From a virus: a stretch of DNA of 64,000 nt. Position 1 is the stretch's first letter; every line of letters begins with the position of its first letter. The stretch covers positions 1 through 64,000 of the IMG/VR virus record IMGVR_UViG_3300036770_001342; one strand, given 5' to 3'. Below are positions 48,624-63,700 of this stretch, piece after piece. A model generated the notes under the pieces. That model saw nothing but the letters and a program-made list of their open reading frames with translations. It was not told the origin of the DNA and made no database searches. Both the position numbers and the translations under genes were made by a program.

Positions 48624-48787
48624 TAATCGTCGGCCCTCTTTTGCACAAATATCTCTTTGGTATTAGGATCGTAAATTTTGACATGTGAGGAGAAATACAC
48701 ACCGCTTTTTTCATCAGGTTTTTTCTCTAATTTTTGCTCTTTTTTGTCGCTAATTTCCGACTTATTCCCTATAGATTTATTTATCAT
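48623..48787 (-). CDS. Small charged protein (54 aa)
   Basis: ATG at 48787 to TAA at 48625-48623. The sequence starts MINKSIGNKSEISDKKEQKL and ends KIYDPNTKEIFVQKRADD. The second half shares KIYDPN-x-x-E-(V/I)-FV with the N-terminus of the following gene. It follows the giant gene by 3 nt and runs into the next start as TAATG. A GATAAATA (48785-48778) lies in its first codons and may be coincidental. Confidence 0.65.
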   Translation of the reverse strand: MINKSIGNKSEISDKKEQKLEKKPDEKSGVYFSSHVKIYDPNTKEIFVQKRADD

Positions 48788-48790
48788 AAA

Positions 48791-51700
48791 CTAAACATCC
48801 AATCTTAAGAAGTTAGGTGCTGACCCTTCTGCGATCTGCAAGGGGTCGCCCTGTGTAGTATTATAGATTCCGGGAATCTTATTCCAAGTATCATTATAAT
48901 TTATGTTCGTCATAGTATTCTTATCTAAAAAACTATAAACTTCGGTATATTTTGGAATGTACACTTGTATACCAGAACCGTTGGCCCCGCGCTCTACTTC
49001 CATACTATTGGTAAATTGATCCACACTCAATACACGCATGTATTCACCCTGCATGTATATCAATTTACCCTCATATACAGTAATTGTCAACAAGTCTCCT
49101 TGTTCAATCCAATCTCCTTCCTGTATTCTAATGTATGGTCCTGTTGATCTGACTTCTAATTGTAAGAAATCTTCTTCAATAAGTCCTTCACGTCCTAAGG
49201 TGTTATTATATACACTTACGTCTATGATATCATTTTTATCTGCATTTAATGGTATGTAATAATAACCTGCTTCCTTAATAGGAGCAACATTTGTTTGAAC
49301 ACTCTTGAAAGTTAGATTATTAATATCATTTACATAAACAATGTTTTGATATTCTGTCAATACTTCTGTCAACCAAGTTCTTGAATCGCTGTTTGCTCTG
49401 TAAACAGTACCTTGATTATTTTTATCCACTGTATTTACATACACCATTTCGTTAGGTGTTGCAGAAGGCATCATGCTAGTGATAACAATTTCATCATCTA
49501 TACCGATAGGAGCCAATATACTTACTTCATTTGCTGCGTTCAATCTTAATTCAGAAGATGGTACACGTTTACCATTTACAGTTACCCATAAACGGTCAAC
49601 ATTAGTTTGTTCCCATTGAGTCAATACTATGTTAGTTGACAGTTGAGGTGTGAGTAATATTGGTGCGCCGTTTATTGTTTCGCTGACACTAATCTTGTTA
49701 TTATCATGATCTATACTACTAATGTAATATTTTTCTCCTGCAATAATTTGAGGAATAGAAGTTGAAGTTCCTAATTTAACATTACTTTCTGTAAAGTAAA
49801 CAGGAGTATACAATACTAACGGCAATATATTTTGTACTTCTAGTTCTGTGCTTGTGCAACTTGTAACTCTAGTGGTTTCTAAAATCCAAGTATCAGAAGG
49901 CCATACATAGCCGCCACTAATATAACTGTCGGATATTGTTATAGGATAATTTACAGCATCTACATATGGGCTATAATTCTCTTCTGGATGTTCGGGGAAA
50001 TATTGATATAGATCAAATTGTTCAGAATTGATCACATGTACATAGAACAAATTATTGTTTAATTGTACACTACCCTGAATACCATCTATACGCACTAAGT
50101 CATTTGTTGATAGTAAATGAGGTACAGCAGTTTGAACACGAACTGCTGGTTGACCACCAACTGCTACGTGCATTAATCCACTGTCGTTGACTGTTGGATA
50201 TTCTAAACCATTTTCGTCAATTACTTTGAATCTATTGCCAGAAATAACTTCATGTACCTTATATTCAGTACCGTCTGTATTGACACCGCCAAATCCTTGA
50301 TATACTGGGCTACTACCAGGAATATCAATTTGGAATAATACATTTTGTCCTATAACCATATTTGTTGTGCTATCTGCTATAAAATAGCCCCCTACTGCAC
50401 TTGAAGTTTGAGTGTCTAGTAATGGTTGAGTTATAGTGTTATAAACATTGTTGATAGCAGTAACGTTAATTGGACTTAATTCATATTGAGTGTTTAAATA
50501 CTGTCTTTGTGTATCATTGAATGTAGTTACCGCAATCGTATCATTTACTGTTGGTTCTAATGTATCAAATACTAGTACAGCCTGATTATAGTTAATAGTA
50601 TATTGATCAGGCATTATTCTTAAACCATTCACTTCAACGATAGCGTTTGTATCGTTATCTTCGCCTAAATAATTTGTTAGATAATAACTACCTTTTGTTC
50701 CGTTACCTGCAAATACTTGAGTTTGCGGTAATGTATAACCATATTGTGTAGGTAATGTTTCTCCAAAGAAAGTAAATGAGATATAATCTACAGATGTATC
50801 GTACTCACTAGCGAATACTACCTTGGCAGAAATTTGATTATCTGCTAACATAACTGCATAATCTTCTGTGATGAAGTTTGATTTACCTAATGCATTTGTT
50901 AATGTTACAGCAGGACCTCCTACTGTATCGGATACAGTAAATTGAGTTCCCCCTGATAATACTTCTTTAATGTAATATGTTTTGTGAGGAATTAGTCCGC
51001 CAAATATATTATTATCAAATATAATTTTTTGATTTGGTAATAATCCAACTGTAGAATATGTGATCAAACTATTGTCTGATGCTTTGGATCTAATAACTAA
51101 ATTAGTATCACCGTTAATTAGTTTATTACCATTATAGAATACAGCAGGTGGTGTCCAGTATAAACCAGGACCATTTTGCGCTACTGCAATCATACCAGAT
51201 CCTGTATCAGAAGTTAAATCAAATATAGGACCTGCAATACCTTCATTAATTGAGTCTGAAACTGTTATAGTTTTTTGTACTGAGTCAATAGTTTTGACAT
51301 AATACGGAGTATTTTCATTTAACCCACCAAATACTTCGCCAGTAAAGTAAACGTCATCATTTAAAGTGAATATAGATACGTCATTTACTGTTATAGTGTT
51401 CAATAAACTATCAGTTGCAATTGCTTCTGTAGAAGTAGGATCAGTAGTTGGTCTTATGATTCCGCTACCGTTTAATCTGTCTGCGGTATAGTTACAATTC
51501 AACCAAATTTCTTGGAATCCAGTATTACTATTGTCACGTAATGGATCAATTTGTGTATTTGATTTGACTAATTGATCGCCATTACCGACTTCATATACAT
51601 CCACACGTAATTGCTGTGTTTCAGTAATATTTGTGTTTAAGGTTATAGTTTTATTTACATAGTCTACAACATAATCATTATTTGGATAGATAGCAGTTGA

Positions 51701-54700
51701 TAAACTATTATCTGTGATATAAACAGCAATACTTGATGGGACTTCAACAACATCAGCAAAACTATATTCACCGCTGCTATCATAGTCTAATTCGATACTC
51801 ACTACATTATAACCTACGTGCGCATATTCTGTTGCTGGCCAATTAGTACCCGGACGTGTTGTTACAGTCATTGTTAATTGATCAGTGACTATACCGGGAA
51901 CTAATTCTTCTGGACCATAACCAGACATGAATGGATCACCCTTAATTGTATATGCAGGGTCAGGTATGCTAAACAATTGGGTTCTATCCCATACTATAGG
52001 ATCAGCATTCATATTAGAAGTTTGGAATAATGTATTATTGTTTCCTGCTATAGTCCATTCATTTTTATCACTATTATAATAAATCTTGTTTAAATTTTCT
52101 GTTGTGCCTGTAGTTTTTTCTGTCCATGTCAACCCGTTTACACTAGTAATCAATTTACCATTATTACCAACAATAGCAAATACACCATCACCATATGCTG
52201 AACTATTCCAAGAAGTCGCTGAACCATATGCGCCTTGGAACGCATATCCACCTGGTATACTTCTATACACTACCCCTAAATCTCCTGCTAACACTACGAT
52301 ATTATTACCGAAAGTTACCGATTTTAAAGGTGCAGTTCGTTGTGCAAATGTTGCGCCGGTATTAATAAAGGCCAAAGTCTCTGTCCAAATTTCACCATCA
52401 ATACTTTGTAATACTAACTTATTAGAATTTTTAGTACCTACTGCTATAAATCCAGTAAATGTAGCAGTTTCAACATATGCCACATCGTATATGTATCCGG
52501 TATTACCTGTTGTGAACTTGTAAGTTTCTACCCAATTTACTGCTGAATCGCTAGTGCAAATATTTTGTCCTACGGCTACATATTTTCCGTTACCATATGC
52601 AACATTATTAAATGCTAATTTAGATTGAATTAACAATTTTCTTTCAAATTCTAATTCATTATCTTCTACGCCGAATGGGACAAAGAATCCATTGATTGAC
52701 CATCCATTTGCATCAGTGCTTGTCAATATAGGAGTAGCACTGTTTGTTGATGTCATTACATATAAATCATCTGTTTTAATAATGTCAGTAATGTTTAGAG
52801 GTTTGTTGCTTAATCTACCCAACAACCAGTCATCAGTTACTTCCATATCTTTTGCAATTGCTGTATAATTAGGCAAATTTGCAGGAGAAATATAGTTTAC
52901 ACCGTTCCAGGCTATACCATTGATACTGACATTTTCTGGATAGAAAATTTGATCTTGTAAGATAGTGTCAATGTCATATTGATCGGCAGGATCGAACGCA
53001 TTTCCCTTATATGTAGTATTTGGGTATGTTACTCCGGTAAACAATTGATTTAAATCCGTACCCGGCATATTAATTGTTGGTTGATAGTAACCTTTTACGC
53101 GATCCATTGCGTTTAACCTACGATCACCACTATTCAACTCTTCCCATTTACCGAACACAAACTGATCATCATTGTTGGATACAACACAAATATAAACACG
53201 GTTGTTGTATTTGACAATACTCTGATTGAAATAGAAAGGTTCAGGTAAGAACATAAATGAGCCTGAAGAGGCAACTGTCATAGAACCAGACTCTACAGAA
53301 GTAGTAACCGGCAGTCCACCTGGTTCGTCACTAATAGTTATTGTACTACTTCCCGTATCAATATTTGTTATATAATATGTTTGTCCTAATGTGATATTAC
53401 CGAACACATTTCCTGTAAATACCACCGCACTGTTAAGATTAAATTCAGATACATCATTTAATGTTATGACACCATTAGATGCAACACTTGAAACAGTGGA
53501 TACAGTAGCACCTTGATAGCCTAATGTTAGCCCGCTAACTGGTATCGTCATTCTTGGATCACTGTAGACTTTAAATTGATTTGCAGTAATAACTTTCAAG
53601 TAATAATTGTTTGTAACAGCATTTGGTTTTCCAGAACAAATTACGCTGACAATGTTGCCATTACTTTCAATAGGTAATGACCAACTAAAAGTACCTGGTA
53701 CTATTGCATCTATTTTATTAACTTTAATAGTTAAATCATTTTTAGGAGAAGATCCTCCCAACAAATTACCCGGTATTGTAATAGTATTGTTTGCTGTTAA
53801 TCCTGCTCCCGGATTTGAGATCAATACTTTATATCCACCTAAAATGTAACTTACATCAAATACTGGATCTACTGTAATTTTTTGACTTAATGTTGCTGGA
53901 CCATAATCATCTGATGTTATTGCAACATTTACTTTGACATAATCAGGACCTGTACCTATCATACTACCATTATTAGTAGTCAATGCTATAGTATCGCCTG
54001 TTAAACTATCTTTAATTGTAAATTTAGTAGAATCAATTATATCTTTTACGTAGTATGTTACACCAATTATTATGCTTCCCAATGGATTTCCTGAAAATAC
54101 TATAGGCATATTTTCGTATAAACTACTAGTTGTACCGTCAACTGTGAATGTATTACTTGATGCTGAACTATTAGTAATTGCTATTTTTATTTCATCAATT
54201 TCTTCTATAGTATATGTTGTGCCTGCAATTAGACCACCAATATTTTCATCTACTGTAATTGGCATGCCGATATACATGCCAGTAGTACCACCACTTTTAT
54301 GTGTTAATGTAATTAGGTTAGCAGCGGTGGAAGTATGATCTATCATTCTCTCAATCAAATTACCATAATTTGTTGCTGTAATATTAGTAAATTGATTGCT
54401 TGTTGGATAGAATGTGAACAACTGGCCATCAACTTGGCCAGGACTTGCTGGTAACTGAATATTAACAGTCATATTTCCATTTGCTGTTGTTAATGCAAAA
54501 TTAGTTTCTTGATCCACAAAAAAGCAATAAGTTTGACTATTTGATGTTACAGGTGTTAGGGCAAATGTTGAACCACCTAATGTTTCACTGATTGTTATAA
54601 CATTGACATCAATAGTTTTTACATAATATATGTTACCTTGTTGTATATTTCCCCAACTTGTAACTGGCTCACCTTCAACAGTCATGTTGCTAAAGACGAT

Positions 54701-57700
54701 ACGGTCATTTACATTTAAACTCGTAGTATTTTGAACTATGATTTGATTTGATGCATTGATACTTAATGCTTTAATACGTACAAATTCATCTGTATCACTG
54801 ATTGTAAAATTTTCTTTATCTAATACGGCACTTACGAAATAAACAACGTGTTCTTCAATTCCACCAAACACATTTCCAGTAAAGACGATTGGAATACCTG
54901 TATACAATCCCGTTGTACCGCCAGTGCCTATTTCAGTTAATGGTATAGTTACAACGCTGTTAGTTGAGTTGGTTGCAGTAACATTTCTGATTCCTGGATA
55001 GTATGTAGAAATTATAGCAGTATCAATTACTTGTGCTGTATAGCATTTCAAATTGGTTGCTGATGAACTATCACCTACATTATATACAGGACCGTATTGA
55101 GTTGCACTGATCTTAAATTGTGTTTCATTGATAATTTCATTAACATAATAAGTAGTACCGGGTACAATTAAACTTGTACCGGGTATACCAATAAATTTAA
55201 TTGGCATACCTATTGTGAAACCAATTGTAGAACCGCTTGCATTTTCGGTTATTACATCAACATCTAATGTAATAATATCAGATGAACTAGTATTAGCAAC
55301 CGTACGCTCAAACTCTGACCAATCGATTTCGCGCTCATTATCTACATTTACTATAGGCAATACTAATCCATCATTACTTGCAAGTATTGTATTGATTGGT
55401 GGTAAGGTTGACTGCAAGTCTATGCTTGAACTACTGACATTTTCAGTATTATTATAGGATCCTGCAAAGAATGCGCCATAGAATGAGCCAGGAACCCAAT
55501 CAGTTATTTGACTCTCATAAGTTGTTCTATCAAAACGTAATGTAATATTATTTTCACGTATTGGATAACTTGAACTTACTGCACTTGCTTTTGCACCCAA
55601 TTCAAACTTATGATTTGATCCAGTACCTTGACTATAAATTTCAACTCTGTTTTGATCTCTTAATGCGTCACTATAATTTGCATAAAGAGCCAAAATAGTT
55701 AATGGGCTGTTACTTAGTACGTTAATATAATAATATTGATTGTTTTCTAATCCACCAATATTTTCACCAGTTACATTAACATAACGAACTAAATCGCCTG
55801 TCTGCAATGCTGGTGCATACAATTCTATTGTACTTTCAACTGCTGTTACGTTATCACTAGTAAATGTGAATGTTGCAGCAGGGTCGATAACAATATTTGG
55901 TAATGCTGCATATCCAATACCCGGATTAATTACATTGATTCCTACTACGGAATCTAGACTCATAACTGCTTCTAATACTGCTTCTTCTTTAGGAGCAGGA
56001 TATTTTGTTAAGTCTATTTGAGCCAATACTCTAGGAGGATTGCTATATCCTCTACCACCGTCTAATACTACAACAGGAGGCAAGTCAATGAACACGTTTT
56101 CACCAGGAATGTGATCATATTCTGGTGTGCCATTTAATCCTCTTGTCAGACCAAATAACGTATTTGTATTGGTATCTACTGAACTATAGCCGATAATCTC
56201 AAAGCGGGATGGATTTTCAACGTCTGCTATTTTTATTGTTCCATTAATAGGGAAACCTTGAGCATTATCTACAATTAAGAATGTTGCTCCAATTGGTAAG
56301 TAACTAGCAGTTTCAGTTATTAAATAATTTTCTTGACCTACTAGGCTTACACCGTAGTTGTTTCTCCACTCAGTATATTGTGGTAATTCCCAAACTGCAT
56401 CATCTGGTAAAAACTCATCTTGTTGATTTGGATTACTGTATACAAGTTGAGGAGTTATAAATGATTGTGTAGCAGAGTCATATGCTGCTGGTAGATCAAA
56501 GTCAGTTATATTTCCTTGATAGATATCTTCGCCTGTATATTCAAATAAAAATTCTTTAATTACTACGTGATAAGGTTTAACTTCATTTACATAGCCGGCT
56601 AAAAACTCTTGATTATCAGACTTGAAGTTTTGTAGTGGAACTAATTCACGTATTTTATGTGAAACATCAACGAGTGATGTTTTGTTTAACCACGGCAAAT
56701 AGTTTTGATTTTCAACCGTTTCTGTCTGGATATATTCAAACAATAGAATTAATGATTTGTTACGATAGATTAATAAATCATCGGTATAAATCTGTTCGTT
56801 TAACGCACGAATAATATTGCGTGTTTCTCTACTTGGATATTGATCATATGGGGTAGTGCCATAGAAGTCGTCACCATACCCTGTTTGACCTTCGCTGTAA
56901 TCCCAAAGTTCAGTTTTAAATCTTATAGTACCGTTCTGTAAACCAATTCTAGTCCAAACATTGTTTTCATCTAAGCGATAATATTCTGTAAATCCCTGAC
57001 TGTTTTGATTTACTGCTACAATTGTTCCTGTTGCTACAGTTAATGTAGAAAGATCGGCATAAAATTCAACTTGTATTGCCGCTTTAGTATTATCATTATA
57101 GCCCGGTGACCACCAATTTACACGTTCCCAATATAAAGTAGTGTCATAGTAATCTCCCTTTTCATTTAAGAATGAGATTAAAGGTCTTATTTCAGTGATA
57201 GGGAATAAACTTAATACTGTATTGGCATATTGCAAATAGTTTTGTAATGCGGTATAACGATCATAGAAGAAACTTTGACGTGGGCGCGCCAATACACCAG
57301 TTTGTACTAATTTTGGTAAGAATGGATCAGGTAATACACCACCTTCTTCATCTACCCCTGCTAGGCTATCTAATAGTCTGTCATACAGCCCTCTTGGTTC
57401 AAAAATACCTTGAGTTGGATTTACAAATCCTGGCAAGAAATCGCTTGCAAAATCCTCACGTATTAATTGATAAGACTGATGGCTAGGATCGTCATTTTGA
57501 CCATTGCTATAACCTATATGTAAAACACTTTCTTGTGCATTAATATACTGCTGACTGTTATACAATGCAAATACATTAGTATCAACAGGAGCAAAGTATG
57601 TAATACCGGAACTGATAGGGCTAGCAATATAAGCAGCAATATTAACATCTGCTAAAGTTTTATTACCTAATACTAAACCACTATTACGTACCCAAAAATA

Positions 57701-60700
57701 GTATATAGGTTGTATAGTGTTAGAACTATTAATTATTGTTTGTACAGTATAACTATTAACATCTCTAGGTGTGCCGGGACCTTGATATTCAGTTGGTAAT
57801 ACATTACTACCTACCCATGTATAAACAGCAACATCACTTCCCGGGAATAACGTACCCCAATATTTTGAATTGTAAACATTATCATTTTGATGATAATTTA
57901 CAAATCTCATATTAGTTGTGTCTAACCATATTGTACCTGTTTGTTCTGCGCCCCAAACAAAACCACTTTGTGTATTAGTTTCGTTATTGTATGTTGCTGG
58001 ATCAATATTAGATATTGTATCAATATTTTGTCTTATAGCACCTAATAGTTTACCTTGCAATGGATCAAAATAATCCATATTAATCAATGTTTGATTATTT
58101 TCAGTATTGTAGATTTGAATGTTTTGAATTCTATCAATATCAACAATAGGGTTAGTTTGTCTATATACTGACCAGTTAGGTATACCTAATTCATTAATGT
58201 ATACAATTACTTGACCATCTATGTCGTCTGGACGATAATTTGGTGTACCGATTATAACTTTGTTTTCGTTGAAATCTAACACTCTGCCATAATATGGTTG
58301 TGAGCCGTATACTTGATCTTTTGCGTTTACGCTTTGAGCGTAAGTATACGCTCCTATGTTATTTAAATTCTCTTCGTAATTTGCAAGATAATCATACATG
58401 TATACTGCGCCAGCATTTGGGTATGAATCAACAAATTGAGTAGCATTATTATCAAATACTAAATCGTTTGAATAATCATCGTCATCAACAAAATCAAATG
58501 TTGTTTGAGCATATCTAGTTCCGCTTGGTGCACTAATTACAACAGAATTACTTTCGTTAAATGCAACAGCATAACCAAATTGTGTTGGACCTGTTAAATG
58601 AGGGCACTGTAACACTTGAGTTTGAGTATATAATGTTAAACCCAATTCTGTAAATGTTGTTAGATCAGTGGCGCTTAATAATAATTTTTCATTTAAAGTT
58701 GCTAAATTTTGATCTATTACAGAAATAATTAGTTTACCATTTGAAGATACTGCTTCAATATTAGTAATTTTTGCTTGATTAATTGTAAGTGCTGCCAAAT
58801 CACTATCGCCGGCTGGTAAAGTTACAAGATAACCATTAATTAATAAGTCTCTACTAGTTGTCAAATTTACATTTTCTGTACCAACTACTATACCAAAACG
58901 TGCACCTGCATTAGTAAATCTATATGCAGCACCTTCTTCATTTGTGCTGTTAAGAGCAAAAGGTGCACCTACTATAATTTCATTACCGAATTTATTTGTA
59001 TCTAATCCAGTACCAAACATAACTCCTATTCTTGGATTAGTTTCCGTTGTAAGAACTTGTGCGAGGTTAAAGTTGCAACTATTAATTTCTAATATATCAC
59101 CTGCCTTTAATGTGCCGGTGTAACTTAAACTTGTTCCTACAATTGTATATTCTGTATTACTTACGATTCTACCATTGCGATAAATGATTGGATCTTGACT
59201 TCCAGTTGGTGTAAATGCAAGTGTAAACGTTGATGGAGTTGAAGTTGAGTTTTCTTGAACTTCAAAATTTTGAATCATTCTATTGAATACGTAGGCTCTG
59301 CCCCAATTTTCTGTGTTGACATCGTAATCGTACTCGGGTGATCCAACTACTACAACATTTCCGTAATAATTAGTTGCAATTACAGAACCAAACTTGTCTG
59401 GGGTAATTTCGGGACTTTCAATTGTAGTTACGAACTCATAATCAATATTAGTTGCAGTTCCCGTGCCTGTTGCAGCAATGCCGTTATATACAAAATATAT
59501 ACCAACTTTGTTTTCTACTGCACCTAATGCTGTAAAGTCTGTTGTTCCTAATGCGGTAATTTGATAAGTTAGGCCTGTCGTTAATGCGTCTGCATTTACA
59601 ATAGAATTATTTCTACGATATGCATGTACTTTATTTCTTATGTTTAATGGATTTGTGTCGTAATCGCTAACGTACAACCAGTTAGCGTCACCTGACATTG
59701 CCAATCCAGTACCAAAATTAGTTGAACCAGCCGGTGCTGATAATACTGTGCCAAAAATTTCAATGTCATCTGTAATTGTAGTATCATTTACATAATAGAA
59801 ATAAATTGTTGGATCAACTGTTGCTTGCGAAATAGCATAAACATTTTGAGCATAAGCAATATTTGTACCAAAACTTACATCATTTGTAATTGTTTGATCT
59901 TGCTCATAAACTTTATTCAATGCATCATACTGGAATCTATAAACATTGCCTGTGCCTGCATCACCAAACAAGTAATCACCTTTGCTTGTAAATGCAACGG
60001 AAGAACCAAATGTTACGCTATTTTCAATAGAAAAATCTGCATCGTATTTGTAATTAATACCCTTACGATATACTGCCCATCCGCCATCATTATTGAGATC
60101 AACCCATGCTGTATTTTGAACAAATTCTTTAGATAATAAATTTAAATTTTGAATATCGCTAGGTTGATTTACACGCTGTGAACTAAAGTTATAGGCAATA
60201 CCTTGTCCTGTAACTGTTCTTACACTATTACTTAATACTAATGGTACAATAACTTGATATGGATTTACAATTTGAGTAGCAACATAATATCCATTAACAC
60301 TATTGTCAAAGTTTATAATAGCAAAAATATCAAATTGATTTAAGTTATGCGGTCTATCAAATACAATAGTAGTAGTACCGTTTAAATTTGCATTTGCTTC
60401 TATGACTTGAGCAATTACATTAGGAGTCATTACCTGCCATTTTGCTAGATAATTTGCTATCCAAACATAATCACCTACGTAAAAATCATTAATAGGAACA
60501 ATAATGCCGTTTTGATTTACCCCTACTGATAATTGCTCAAAGAAGTAAGCACTCATTTTTACATCGTTGAAATTTACATATCCTGCATCCGGAAATACAG
60601 TGCTAGGAGTATATTGACTAATAGTTGGTAAAACATTTGAATTGTTAACTGGTTGTCCGTAATTTGTTAAACTATATAATGGGACTACTTGTTGTGCTCC

Positions 60701-63700
60701 GGGCACAGTTTGTCCGGTAGTTAAACCTACGATACCAGGATTACCTGTTAATAAATTTTGATTGAGTTTAAATTCTATAAAGTTGTTATTAAGAACACCG
60801 CCAAATGTACCGGACATGATTGCCCAGTTTTCATAGATGTTATAATCTATACCACCTTGAGGTAAGTTTGCGCCTTTAAACACACTCAATGCTGAACGAG
60901 TACCTTTTTCTTTAATAAAGTTTTTATAAACATTTACTTGAGTAATGTCAGTTAAATCTGCGCTTGCCATGTAAGGTCTTGATCTAAAACCAATCAAACT
61001 AAACGCTACTTGATCACCATCTTCTTCTAAATTTGCTTCATTGGTATTATAATACAATGCGCTTTCGTAACTGCGTGTACTACTATTTGGTAACAGTCCC
61101 TTTTGTATTTCGTTATAATCTGTCTCTTTCCATTCAGTTTCTTTAAATTCTTTACTTGGTTGAACTATTGTTAATGCTGTAAAATACTTGTTTTTAAATT
61201 TGACAATAGCACCCTTAGTATATTTTGTATTCTCGCGCCATTCTTCAATATTATCTTGGTTATAAATGAAACCACTAGCAAACATAGTACCGTTCCATTC
61301 GGCACTCTTAGTACCTTGCAGGAATATACGATTTTGCTTTAAGCCAGATATTAAGTTATAAACAACATCACCGAATATAGTAGTATTATCAAAAACTATA
61401 CCATGTTCGATATTACTTAAATTAAATTGTCCATACGCAATACTATCACCTACGTTTAATGCAGACACACTAAACAAAGTACCATCTCTTACTATTGATA
61501 AGTCTTTTGATTCTATAGGATATAAGTTTTGATTTAATACAAAGTTTGTTTGTCTAAATGTTAGTGGTTGGACAATTTGACTTTCCTTGTCAACAACTAA
61601 CGTATTTGCAGCAGGGTTAAGTGTAACAATGCTCCCTACACTCCAACCTACTTGAGTCCAATATAAGAATTCTGCAACCATCTGTTCCCAATTAATTTCA
61701 AGACCAGATTCAATGATATCAAATTTGGCTCCTATAGACTTCAAATAAGCACCATAACTCATTAAAAACTGTGAAACTTCTTGTGCTGTATAAAATACTG
61801 TGCCGTATGGTATTAATTTAACTGTGCTAGAATAATCATCAGCAACTTTTACAGTTTGATCTTCTACTGTAATAGTTTTACTGTTTGAATTAATAACAGG
61901 TGATAAAGTTTTAAAGTAGTTAGTAGTTTGACTATTACCAAATATTTTATAGCCTTCTGATGTAAGTTGTACAATTACTGCGCTATAAACTAGTTTATCA
62001 TATGGTTGATTTTCATATAACAATATCTGATAACTTTCATCAGGAATCAATAGTGATGAATTTTGAGATCCGGGTGTTCCTTTTTCAACAAAAAACTTCA
62101 ACAATGTTTTGTCACTAAAACCTGCAAGACGATATACTAATCTTACATCTAAGTTAGTTAATAAGTTTTTAATATTTGTAGTAGCATCAACGCCTAATTG
62201 TTTTTCGTAATCTACGATCCAATTAATGTAACTAGTTTTTGCGGTGCCATTACCATAAATTTGTACATCTTGAGGAACTAAATGATTTCTGTCGTCAATT
62301 AAAAATTGATTAAATTCTTGATTGTATTTGTAGTTGTCAATGTCTACGCCTAAATTGAAGAAATTAGCAGGCTTCAATAATGCTTGCAAACGCATTAAAT
62401 CATATGGCCAAGTTGAACTACGACGATAACTAAATTCAACCGGTCCTACATCTCCTATAGTCCAATCGCGCTGGAATGTGTTTGGATTATAATTACCTAC
62501 TAATGCGAATAATGGATTAATTAATTCACCTTGATCATTTACAGGTAAAATGTTTAATAAACCCGGACGCTTATAGATTTCGATCTCAATAGGATCGCCG
62601 TTATTCCAGTCAAGACCATTTTCCATATCTTGCCATAATATTAAGTTATCGCTAGTATATGGGGCAGGACCATAACGTGTTTCCCACCATGCTGGCTTGT
62701 TAGCATAACCTATCATTTGCCAAGGAGTAGCGTTAGGTGTACTTGTATCGAAATAATACAAATATATACCGCGCCAGTTACCCTGCTGTACTATTGTTTT
62801 GTTTAACTTATCTCTGCTATTAGTATAATTGTATGTGTACTCGTTGGTGCTCAAATACAATTGAGTTTTATAGTCTAATCTGTTTTGTCCTACCCAATCT
62901 AAAAATGTTGCGCTGTACATGTTTAACCATTCATCATAGTTAACAGTAGAACTTCTAAAATAACCCGGAATAATATCTGCTGCTTGAATTGGAATAGTGT
63001 TGCTTAATTTTAAGTTATTGTAAACTCTAGTTTCAAATTCTAGTAATACTTGATCTCTATAATCAATTAATCCCAATACAGGATCATAATTTCCATATAG
63101 TTTTGTGTAGGAACCGTCGTGACCAACAATAAAATAAGTTGGTTGATTATATGAATTATCTAATACTACTTCTGGTACGCTTGCAGGATACAAACCTAAT
63201 TTAGTAGGAGTATTAGGTATGTAACTTCCATAAGTCTGATTATACTCTTTAATAATAATCTTATCGCCATTAATCAAATCTTTTGTTACAATTAATGAAG
63301 GAGTATCAGTGCTTATAGTATAGTCAATATTCTTAATTAATTGTTTAGTTACAGTAGTACCTTGCAGTTTAGTTTCCAAATATACTAATACACCATCATA
63401 ATTGGCTGTAGTAAAATTATAAATTTTGCTTAGTGGGAACGTGGTTGTGTCAATATTATTAAAGAACGTATAGGTGTTAGTTATAAACGCTGCCTTATTT
63501 GGTATCATGTCTGACCAAAAGAAAGGCATCTCTTGATTTTTTACGCTTGTAATTTCGTCTAACGCTTCATCTAATAATGCTGATGGATTGTATCTTTGTT
63601 GCCAATCGATTTTGTTAGCGGTTTCTACTAATAAATTTTTAAATTTTATATATTCTCTGCTATTATACAATAATGAGTCAAATAAACTATGTTCCGCTTG

